In this document: piece after piece, positions 1 through 5,742 of the stretch
Numbering within the stretch: the stretch's first letter is position 1
Layout: each line of letters opens with the position of its first letter
Source of the DNA: Bacillota bacterium
Lineage (GTDB): Bacteria > Bacillota > Clostridia > Saccharofermentanales > Fastidiosipilaceae
Direction of reading: 5' to 3'
NCBI GenBank assembly: GCA_023442635.1
Contig: JAEZYR010000053.1
Location: forward strand, 1 to 8,285
DNA length: 8,285 bases
Position numbers and translations under genes: made by a program
The notes under the pieces: generated by a model
Seen by the model: the letters and a program-made list of their open reading frames with translations, nothing else
Told to the model about the DNA's origin: nothing
Database searches by the model: none

Positions 1-1
1 T

Positions 2-550
2 TTTTGGTTTGACATATCGCTCTACCAAAAGGCCGTCCAAGCAGCCTCAAAAGACTTACAGAGCCTTTTCCCAGCCCAATCTGATGCGCAAAAAAGCATT
101 GCACAGCACACAGAAGATTACTTAAAGCAACTCACGGCTCTCGACCAAGAAAATCAAAAGAAGTTATCTACCCTCTCTGAGAAAGAGCGCATTCTCGTGA
201 CACCTCATGATGCCTTTCAATATTTTGCTAGAACCTATCACTTCACGGTCAAGGCTCCCCAAGGTGTCAGCACAGAATCAGAAGTCGCCAACCGCGATCT
301 AGAGGATACCGCGCGCTTTATCGTAGCCAACAAGGTGCCAGCGATCTTTGCTGAGACGAGCACCGATCCCAGTCGTATGAAAAAATTGGCGGAGCTTGTC
401 CACCAGCAGGGTGCTGAAGTTAAAGTCGTCAGCAGCGATCAGGAACAACTTTTTTCTGATTCATTGGCTGCTGAGGGTTCTGCTGGCGACAACTACATCG
501 ACATGTACCGTCATAACATTGATCTCATTTTGCACTATCTCAAAGGCTAA
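2..550 (+). CDS. Metal ABC transporter substrate-binding protein (TroA/ZnuA family), 3' part only
   Basis: This is the C-terminal 182 residues of a periplasmic-type, here presumably lipid-anchored, metal-binding protein that would deliver Mn, Zn or Fe to the permease encoded downstream. The reading frame is open from the window edge (FWFDISLY, matching the family's H-x-W-x-D segment) to a TAA. Visible family marks, in fragment numbering, are LVTPHDAFQYFA around 66-77, VSTESE, IFAETS, LFSDSL around 150-155 and a final YRHNIDLIL segment. His69 of PHDAF and Asp153 of FSDSL match the third and fourth metal ligands of TroA/ZnuA. The streptococcal PsaA/MntC branch has Glu at the third position, so this protein belongs to the His-type branch. 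The visible part has no His-rich loop. The signal peptide and first two ligands lie outside the window. The family is secure, but the metal cannot be decided from sequence. Confidence 0.93.
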   Translation, partial: FWFDISLYQKAVQAASKDLQSLFPAQSDAQKSIAQHTEDYLKQLTALDQENQKKLSTLSEKERILVTPHDAFQYFARTYHFTVKAPQGVSTESEVANRDLEDTARFIVANKVPAIFAETSTDPSRMKKLAELVHQQGAEVKVVSSDQEQLFSDSLAAEGSAGDNYIDMYRHNIDLILHYLKG

Positions 551-570
551 AATAGTTTAGATTTAGAGGT

Positions 571-602
571 AAAAGGCTAGGCCTAATAAAGTCTAGCCTT
601 TT
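571..602 (+). terminator. Stem-loop between binding-protein and ATPase genes (partial terminator or mRNA stabiliser)
   Basis: A perfect 10-bp inverted repeat (AAAAGGCTAG at 571-580, CTAGCCTTTT at 593-602) encloses a 12-base loop and runs into TTTTAATATT. It starts 20 bases after the stop of the binding-protein gene and ends before the ATPase ribosome binding site at 619-622. The U-run is short, so I read it as a leaky terminator or 3' stabilising hairpin. It would leave more binding-protein message than transporter message, as is common in operons that begin with the binding protein. That role is inference. Confidence 0.6.
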
Positions 603-618
603 AATATTGAGAATAAAC

Positions 619-622
619 GAGG
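619..622 (+). promoter_or_regulatory. Ribosome binding site that decides the ATPase start
   Basis: GAGG lies five bases before the ATG at 628. The in-frame TTG at 607 has no comparable site, and the preceding bases form the stem-loop, so ATG 628 is preferred. Confidence 0.6.
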
Positions 623-627
623 CACTC

Positions 628-1377
628 ATGCGAGTTCATCCCTTCCCCGAAGAAAAATATGCGTTAGAAATTGAAGACCTAAGTCTGGCTTATCACGAAG
701 AAGCCGTCCTCTGGGATGTCGACTTAAAGATTCCTCGCGGCTGCTGCTGTGCCTTAATCGGCCCAAATGGCGCAGGTAAATCGACCTTGCTGCAAGCTAG
801 CCTAGGCTTGCTTCGCCCGATCAGTGGGCAAATTCACTGGCTGGGCGGACTGTTCCCTGCAAGGCGCCAATGCATCGCCTACATGCCTCAACAAAGCCAA
901 GTCAATTGGGACTTCCCCTTGACCGTGCGAGAACTTGTGCGAATGGGTCGCTATCCACATCGTCATTTTTGGCAAAGACTCAAATATAACGACCGCCAGA
1001 TAGCAGAAGCTGCTCTCGAACGTATGGGGCTTTTAGCGCTAGCCGACCATCAAATTTCAGAATTATCAGGTGGCCAAAAACAAAGAGCCTTTTTAGCCAG
1101 AGCAATTTGCCAAGATGCTGAAATCTATGTGCTGGATGAACCTTTGGCTGGCGTCGATATCGCGAGTGAATCGGTCATTATGAATTGCCTTCATGACTTT
1201 CAAGCCCAAGGCAAGAGCATTATTGTCGTACACCATGACCTGAGCAGCCTCCCTCGCTATTTCAATTATGCGGTTTTACTCAATCGCAGCATTTTAGCTG
1301 TCGGGACGCCAGATGAAGTTTTGCGCGATGAACAACTGCGCTTAGCTTATGGGCATGAGAGGGCTTTATCATGCTGA
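628..1377 (+). CDS. Metal ABC transporter ATP-binding protein (Mn/Zn/Fe type)
   Basis: A 249-residue cytoplasmic ATPase that would power metal import by pairing with the two permeases encoded next. All nucleotide-binding elements are present: Walker A GPNGAGKST (45-53), Q-loop MPQQ (86-89), signature LSGGQKQR (146-153), Walker B YVLDEP with Asp170 and catalytic Glu171, D-loop AGVD, and H-loop His203 in VVHHDL. The segment FPLTVRELVRMGRYPHR is typical of the MntB/TroB/ZnuC group. An in-frame TTG at 607 would add seven residues, but it lacks a good ribosome binding site. The 3' end overlaps the next gene by 7 bases. Three consecutive cysteines (39-41) just before Walker A are unusual. Family assignment is firm; metal specificity is open. 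Confidence 0.95.
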   Translation: MRVHPFPEEKYALEIEDLSLAYHEEAVLWDVDLKIPRGCCCALIGPNGAGKSTLLQASLGLLRPISGQIHWLGGLFPARRQCIAYMPQQSQVNWDFPLTVRELVRMGRYPHRHFWQRLKYNDRQIAEAALERMGLLALADHQISELSGGQKQRAFLARAICQDAEIYVLDEPLAGVDIASESVIMNCLHDFQAQGKSIIVVHHDLSSLPRYFNYAVLLNRSILAVGTPDEVLRDEQLRLAYGHERALSC

Positions 1378-2318
1378 GTTATCTAAGCAGCTACAGTTTC
1401 CTTTTGCTTGCACTGGCAACAGCTTTGCTAGGTATTTCAGCGGCACTGATTGGTGCTTTGACCGTTTTCCAAGAGGATGGCTTAGTCGCTGATGCCCTCG
1501 GTCATGCGAGTTTTCCTGGGGTCGTGTTGGCCTTTATGATAAGCGGTCAAAGAGCTATTCCCATCCTTCTTTTGGGTGCTGCTTCGGCAGGTTTTTTGGC
1601 CTATGGCCTCATCCAAGCTTTGAACCACCGTACCAAGATCCATCGGGATAATTTGCTTGCTATTATCCTTACTGGTTTTTTCGGAGGCGGCTTAGTCCTC
1701 AAAAGTTATATTCAAGGAAATCCTAATTTTCAGGAAAGCTCTCAAGCTGGTTTGCGCGACTATATTTTTGGCCAAGCGGCTTATTTGAGTGCAAAAGACT
1801 GCCTGCAAATCGCCATCGTAACAGCTGTTGTTCTCCTGCTGCTTTATTTTTTTCACCGCCCGCTCAAAGTTTTTATCTTTGACCCTCAGTATGCTCATAC
1901 CTTGGGGTACTCTCGCCGCCTTTTGCAGCTCTTGCTTTGGCTGCTAACGGTTTTACTCGTCACCGTAGGCCTCCGTTCGGTCGGTGCTATCTTGATGAGC
2001 AGCTTGTTCATCGCCCCTATCAATATTGCCAGGTTCTACAGCAAAAAACTCATCCCCTGTTTATGCCTAGCCGCTGTTTTTGCCGCACTAGCCGCTGTGG
2101 CGGGCAGCGCTTGGAGTAGTTTGGTCTCAGGTATTCCAACGGGTCCAGCTATCGTCTTATTCCTATCCTTTTTCTTCATGCTGACCCTCCTTGTTTCTCC
2201 TAGAGGCTTTATAACTCGCTTCGTTCGCCATCAAAAAATTAAGCGCAGTTCTGCCAAATCTCAATCGAAAAAAGGCATCGTTTCTGCAGAGGAAATAAAG
2301 GGAGAACAACATGCTTGA
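1371..2318 (+). CDS. Metal ABC transporter permease 1 (ABC-3 family, TroC/MntB-like)
   Basis: A 315-residue integral membrane protein with about eight or nine hydrophobic segments between residues 8 and 276. It would form half of the metal-conducting channel. Family marks include the DALGHASFPG motif (41-50), FGQAAYL (133-139), FDPQYAHTLGY (170-180) and the VGAILMSSLFIAP stretch (204-216). The last 35 or so residues are hydrophilic and lysine-rich and probably cytoplasmic. The ATG overlaps the end of the ATPase gene by 7 bases and has GAGAGGG (1357-1363) seven bases upstream. The gene's own end overlaps the next permease by 8 bases, so the three genes are probably translationally coupled. Two different permeases in one operon suggest a heterodimeric channel, as in TroCD. 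Confidence 0.94.
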   Translation: MLSYLSSYSFLLLALATALLGISAALIGALTVFQEDGLVADALGHASFPGVVLAFMISGQRAIPILLLGAASAGFLAYGLIQALNHRTKIHRDNLLAIILTGFFGGGLVLKSYIQGNPNFQESSQAGLRDYIFGQAAYLSAKDCLQIAIVTAVVLLLLYFFHRPLKVFIFDPQYAHTLGYSRRLLQLLLWLLTVLLVTVGLRSVGAILMSSLFIAPINIARFYSKKLIPCLCLAAVFAALAAVAGSAWSSLVSGIPTGPAIVLFLSFFFMLTLLVSPRGFITRFVRHQKIKRSSAKSQSKKGIVSAEEIKGEQHA

Positions 2319-3471
2319 AGCTCTATTCGTCCTCATCTTAGCCGCCTTAAATTTAGCTTTTCTAGGCAATTTTATTTTTCTCAGGCAATTGGCGCTCCTC
2401 GGCGACGCCATCAGTCACAGCATTCTTTTAGGGATTGTCATCGCCTACTTTATAACCCCTGATTTGACCTCACCCTGGTTCTTTATTCTGGCGCTCATCG
2501 CTGGTCTTTTGACAGCGGCTCTCGTTGAAGCTCTGCAAAAACTCCGCTTTATGAGCAAAGATAGTGCCATTGGCCTTGTCTTCCCCTTTTTCTTTTCCCT
2601 AGCAGTCTTGCTCATTTCACGTTTCGCTCGCCAGGTTCATCTGGATGTTGACCAAGTCTTAACGGGTGAAGTGCTCTTTACGCCCCTCGATCGTTTGAGC
2701 CTTTTTGGCTATGATCTGCCGCGAGCAGCTTGGCAACTTTTAGCGGTGGCCTTGTTGAATTTATTGTTTATCTTAGTGGCTTACCGCCCTCTGAAATTGT
2801 CAACCTTTGACCCCACCTCAGCTCGCTTGGCGGCCTTTCCGCTATTTCTACTGAACTACCTTTTGATCGCTTTGCTTTCCATCAATTTGCTCGTCGCTTT
2901 TGAGGCCGTAGGTTCTATTTTGACCATTTCTTTTTTGGTGGTACCTGCCGCCTGTGCCTACCTTTCTGTGCGGCGACTACTACCTATGATGGGACTTTCC
3001 TTGGGCTTTGCTTTGATCAATGCACTCATCGCATTTGGCCTGGCTGTCCATTTCAATTTATCCATATCGGGTATGGCCGCCGTAAGTCTGTTCCTCATCT
3101 TCCTCATGGTCAGTCTTTTTATGCGCCAGGGTCTTTTCGCCTCCTGTTGGCGCCGTTATCAGCAACGAAAAATCTTTTGTCGCAATAGCCTTTTGCTCCA
3201 TGCCTGGCAACATCAGGATTCCGATCGCGCCTTTGAGGAATTAGGGCTTAAAACCTTGCACCAGCATCTCAATTGGTCACCCAAACAACTCGATAAGCAG
3301 CTCCGTCTCCTAGAGGCAGCAGGCTACTTAGAGCGAAAAGACAGCTATTACGGCTTAAGTGTTGTCGGACGGCGTGTGGCAGAAGACCTTGCCAAACAGT
3401 ACCATCTTCAAGCGCCGCCAGCATCTCAGATCGCCTCAGGTTCATATGAGAAGAAAGAGCTATCAAGTTGA
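2311..3471 (+). CDS. Metal ABC transporter permease 2 with C-terminal DtxR-like winged helix
   Basis: A 386-residue protein of two parts. Residues 1-271 are an ABC-3 family metal permease with about eight hydrophobic segments, LGDAISHS (30-37), LTGEVLF (117-123), the FDP motif (166-168) and VGSILTISFLVVP (200-212). Residues about 292-367 are soluble and resemble the DNA-binding half of DtxR/MntR repressors: a helix (QHLNWSPKQLDKQLRLLEAAGYLER, about 318-342), a short wing (KDSYYGLSVV) and the GRRVAEDLAKQYHL helix. Ordinary partners of this family are about 270-300 residues. The domain that binds activating metal and dimerises DtxR is absent, because only some 20 polar residues follow. The permease role is certain; the winged helix is recognised by motif only. 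The ATG overlaps the preceding gene by 8 bases and GGGAGA lies just upstream. Confidence 0.92.
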   Translation: MLEALFVLILAALNLAFLGNFIFLRQLALLGDAISHSILLGIVIAYFITPDLTSPWFFILALIAGLLTAALVEALQKLRFMSKDSAIGLVFPFFFSLAVLLISRFARQVHLDVDQVLTGEVLFTPLDRLSLFGYDLPRAAWQLLAVALLNLLFILVAYRPLKLSTFDPTSARLAAFPLFLLNYLLIALLSINLLVAFEAVGSILTISFLVVPAACAYLSVRRLLPMMGLSLGFALINALIAFGLAVHFNLSISGMAAVSLFLIFLMVSLFMRQGLFASCWRRYQQRKIFCRNSLLLHAWQHQDSDRAFEELGLKTLHQHLNWSPKQLDKQLRLLEAAGYLERKDSYYGLSVVGRRVAEDLAKQYHLQAPPASQIASGSYEKKELSS

Positions 3472-3527
3472 TCCTCGTGCTAGCTCTCGCTAACACCCTC
3501 AGCCTGGCGCCACCTGCTTGGCAGGAC

Positions 3528-3581
3528 AAAAGAGTAGAGCTCGAAGGCTAGTTCACAACAAGCTTCGAGCTCTACTCTTTT
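3528..3581. terminator. Bidirectional terminator hairpin between converging units
   Basis: A perfect 19-bp inverted repeat (arms 3528-3546 and 3563-3581) surrounds a 16-base loop. The outer arms are AAAA and TTTT, so each strand presents a stem ending in a U-run. It lies 57 bases after the permease 2 stop and about 50 bases beyond the 3' end of rnpB on the other strand, so it can end both. The four-base U-tracts are short, but the stem is long and G+C-containing. The rest of 3472-3631 holds only a small CCTGC/GCAGG hairpin and no gene that I can support. Confidence 0.8.
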
Positions 3582-3631
3582 CCGTGCGTTATCGCGAAGA
3601 TTTTTAGCCATACCGCACCTTATTTCGCCAA

Positions 3632-3978
3632 AAGCTGAGAGCACCCTAAGCCGGGTTCTGTCTTGGGCGATCATCTATCTAGGTTGACCATTGCTAGTCA
3701 ACTCAAGCCACCTCCTGAACGGCCCGGAATAAGGCTCCAAGTTCACCACGGTGTTGCTCCGGATGGGGTTTACAGACACATTCGTCGTCGCCGACAAACG
3801 GGTGAGCTCTTACCTCACCTTTTCACCCTTACCCTAAATTGGGCGGTTATTTTCTGTTGCACTTTCCTTAGAGTCGCCTCTACCGGTAACTAGCCGGCAT
3901 CCGATTCCTATCGAGCCCGGACTTTCCTCAGATTCAGCATTTCTACTTGAACCCGCGATCGCCTAGTGTTCTCAGCTC
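3632..3978 (-). ncRNA. rnpB: RNase P RNA (type A)
   Basis: This is the catalytic RNA of RNase P, which cuts 5' leaders from pre-tRNAs. On the minus strand the universal P4 halves are clear: GAGGAAAGTCCGGGCTC (complement of 3913-3929) near the 5' end and ACAGAACCCGGCTTA (complement of 3647-3661) near the 3' end. The ends pair as helix P1: AGCTGAGAACAC (3977-3966) with GTGCTCTCAGCT (3644-3633), 12 positions with one A-C mismatch plus a possible outer G-U. These ends give a length of about 347 bases. The AAACCCCATCCGGAGCAA stretch, the GGCTTGAG...CCTAGATAGATGA region and the CAGAACCCGGCTTA end match the ancestral type A, not the Bacillus type B. A GGU that could contact the tRNA CCA end lies at 3712-3710. 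The 5' end overlaps the end of the NIF3-family gene by seven bases. Confidence 0.96.
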
Positions 3979-4853
3979 AGCCAGTGATTATAGTTGAGAC
4001 CTGTCCACACCTCAACCTGTAGATTTGGATACCAGCGGCGTATCTCACTGGCCCAGGGGTGCAAGACCACCCTCTCACTGACATCATGCCCTACCATAAC
4101 CGCTTGCACTTGATGGGCGGCCAGCTGCTGCATCTGATGATGTTTGATTTCACCCACAACGAGCGTTTTGATCTTCAGACGCAAAATATCACTTAGCCAG
4201 CTCGCATCATAGGCGCCCCCTATGCAGGCCAAGCGCCCTACTTCAGTCTCGTGCTCATCCGTATTGAGCCAAAGGCCTAGCCCCTGTAAATGCTGATTGA
4301 TACGTTTTAAAAAGTGGACGAGTTTAGCATCTTGAAGCTCGTCTGTATAACGTCCGTAACCTGGGAGAACCTGCTGGCTTAACCAAGCTTTTTGAAGGGC
4401 TTGAGCTCGGTTGACAACACATTCTGGCAGACTTTGCCAAAAAACCTGCTGTTGTTCAATGGCATTAGGCAAGGGCCACAAAGTTCCCTGTGAGCTTAGT
4501 CCCAAGGTCTGCATCAGCTGATCGCTCACGCCACCTGGCGCAGCATCCCAATTGGTATGGGCTGCGTAGATGGCCAGGCCTGAGCGTGCGGCCTGCCAAA
4601 GAAGCCCCTCTTCAGGATCTTCTGCTCGAAGGCGACTCAGCGGATGAAAGAAAGGGGGATGATGTGTAAAGACGAGATTAGCGTGGCAGGCTTGAGCTTG
4701 TTCCAGCGTGGCACGGTCAAAGTCAAGCGCCAGCAATAAACATTGGAGATCCTCTTCAGCCTGCCCCATCTGCAAACCTGAGGCATCCCAGGATTCAGAC
4801 CACGACAGTGGGCAGCAGGCCTCAAATTGCATCATAAATTCACGAATGGTCAC
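3972..4853 (-). CDS. NIF3 / GTP cyclohydrolase I type 2-like dimetal protein
   Basis: A 293-residue member of the NIF3 (YbgI/YqfO) family of ring-forming proteins with a two-metal centre. Its biochemical role is not settled. Numbered from the GTG at 4853, the family marks are WDASGLQMG (22-30), THHPPFF with metal-ligand candidates His64 and His65, AHTNWD with Asp103, a GEIKHH segment (234-239), and GHDVSE with His256 and Glu260. A GTG at 4865 would add four residues, but GGTGAT (4863-4858) is a well-placed ribosome binding site for 4853, and alignment with the family's usual start favours it. The protein is longer than the compact family members but shorter than those with a full PII-like insert; roughly residues 131-164 look like an extra segment. 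The gene overlaps the trmK end by 14 bases, and its 3' end contains the rnpB promoter. Confidence 0.9.
   Translation of the reverse strand: MTIREFMMQFEACCPLSWSESWDASGLQMGQAEEDLQCLLLALDFDRATLEQAQACHANLVFTHHPPFFHPLSRLRAEDPEEGLLWQAARSGLAIYAAHTNWDAAPGGVSDQLMQTLGLSSQGTLWPLPNAIEQQQVFWQSLPECVVNRAQALQKAWLSQQVLPGYGRYTDELQDAKLVHFLKRINQHLQGLGLWLNTDEHETEVGRLACIGGAYDASWLSDILRLKIKTLVVGEIKHHQMQQLAAHQVQAVMVGHDVSERVVLHPWASEIRRWYPNLQVEVWTGLNYNHWLS
3987..4015 (-). promoter_or_regulatory. Promoter of rnpB inside the NIF3-family gene
   Basis: On the minus strand TTGAGG (4015-4010), a 17-base spacer and a perfect TATAAT (3992-3987) form a strong sigma-A type promoter. Transcription would start about 3978-3980, which is exactly where the P1 helix of RNase P RNA begins. 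The same bases encode the NIF3-family residues L-N-Y-N near its C terminus. No terminator lies between the two genes, so read-through from the upstream unit is also possible. Confidence 0.8.
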
Positions 4854-5739
4854 GGATATCACCACCCTTCAAAGCGCTTGCTTCTTGCTCTATATTCCGC
4901 AAGACCGTATCCAAAGCAGACAAAAGCTCAGCCAAGATAACCTGATCCAATTCATAGCCATACTCATCTGTACAAAAACTTTGTCTCGCCCTTGCTCTCC
5001 AGTGGTTGCGCAGATGAAAGGCATACCGGTAGGTGGCCGCCAAGACTTGCTCACTTCTCGCTGTAAAACTCTGGCTCGATGAAGGTGAAAGATCATTCTG
5101 GAGGCTGCCAAGTGCAGCTTCGACAAAGGGCAGATCACTTCGCCACTGACTCGTACCGACAATAGCTAGACTTTCATCTGTCAGCTCTATTGAGTCCTGT
5201 TCAACAACAAAGAAGAGATAGGCTCGCCCTCTACAAAGACAGTAATGCTCTTCTTTAATAAGGAAGCCTAAATCTGCGAGTCCAGCTCTTAGCGTTGCAT
5301 GCTGCTGCATGGCCTGGATGACGTAACGAGCAGGCGCTTGGCCTTTTCTGAGCCTGTAAGCACGTAAAATATCGAGGATCTCACGGCCACCCAGACCCAA
5401 AATGGCCACCCGATCATTAGGCAGAAGATCCAAGTCCCCCAGACCATCTTGCTGTAGGAACTGTAGGCGCTCCCAATAAGGGGACTGGGGAGGCCAGCGT
5501 AAAGCTATTTGTTTTTTGGCCTTCTCGAGTGGCTGCTCGCGTAAGTCCATCGCTAAAGCCGATTCAACAAAATTCCTTTGGACAGCGTAAGCAGCCAGTT
5601 GCGCATGATCACAAGCAACATCTATGAGCCGCGCTGGCAAGGGAGCTATGCTCTTTTTGGCTTTTGGGGGCGCTTGGCCGAGCAGCTCAGCTTTTTCTGG
5701 TAGCAAAAGCTGCAGAGCCAACAGAAGGCGAGCGTCCAT
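4840..5739 (-). CDS. trmK: tRNA (adenine-N1)-methyltransferase, TrmK family
   Basis: A 299-residue SAM-dependent methyltransferase of the family that methylates N1 of A22 in bacterial tRNAs. Family marks are LIDVACDHAQLAAY (38-51, usually DIGTDHAYLP), the acidic end of strand 2 at LAMD (62-65), QQDGL (96-100), ILGLGG (113-118, usually IAGMGG), and the GFLIKEEHYCLCRGRAYLFFVV segment (158-179). The last 110 or so residues are largely helical and fit the family's C-terminal coiled-coil region, though the protein is longer than B. subtilis TrmK. The start is 3 bases after the sigA stop, and the next gene begins inside this one. The order sigA-trmK-NIF3 is classical in Bacillota and supports the call. 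Motif deviations are noted among the findings. Confidence 0.88.
   Translation of the reverse strand: MDARLLLALQLLLPEKAELLGQAPPKAKKSIAPLPARLIDVACDHAQLAAYAVQRNFVESALAMDLREQPLEKAKKQIALRWPPQSPYWERLQFLQQDGLGDLDLLPNDRVAILGLGGREILDILRAYRLRKGQAPARYVIQAMQQHATLRAGLADLGFLIKEEHYCLCRGRAYLFFVVEQDSIELTDESLAIVGTSQWRSDLPFVEAALGSLQNDLSPSSSQSFTARSEQVLAATYRYAFHLRNHWRARARQSFCTDEYGYELDQVILAELLSALDTVLRNIEQEASALKGGDIRDHS
4858..4863 (-). promoter_or_regulatory. Ribosome binding site of the NIF3-family gene, inside trmK
   Basis: GGTGAT, within AAGGGTGGTGAT on the minus strand, resembles the end of the consensus AAGGAGGTGAT. It lies four bases before the GTG at 4853 and supports that start over the GTG at 4865, which would sit inside the site. 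The site is part of the trmK coding sequence, pointing to coupled translation. Confidence 0.55.
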
Positions 5740-5742
5740 AAA

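Noticed and set aside
197..550. A complete short gene starting at the GTG at 197
   Set aside because: The same frame is open back to the window edge and encodes the preceding part of the metal-binding protein, so this codon is internal.
607..627. TTG at 607 as the ATPase start
   Set aside because: It lies against the stem-loop without a ribosome binding site, while ATG 628 has GAGG five bases upstream and suits the family's usual N terminus.
3663..3893. Plus-strand open frame of 76 codons
   Set aside because: It lies entirely within the RNase P RNA gene on the other strand and has no recognisable protein motif.
4708..5082. Plus-strand open frame of 124 codons across the NIF3-trmK junction
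   Set aside because: It runs opposite two well-supported coding genes, and its translation shows no family resemblance.
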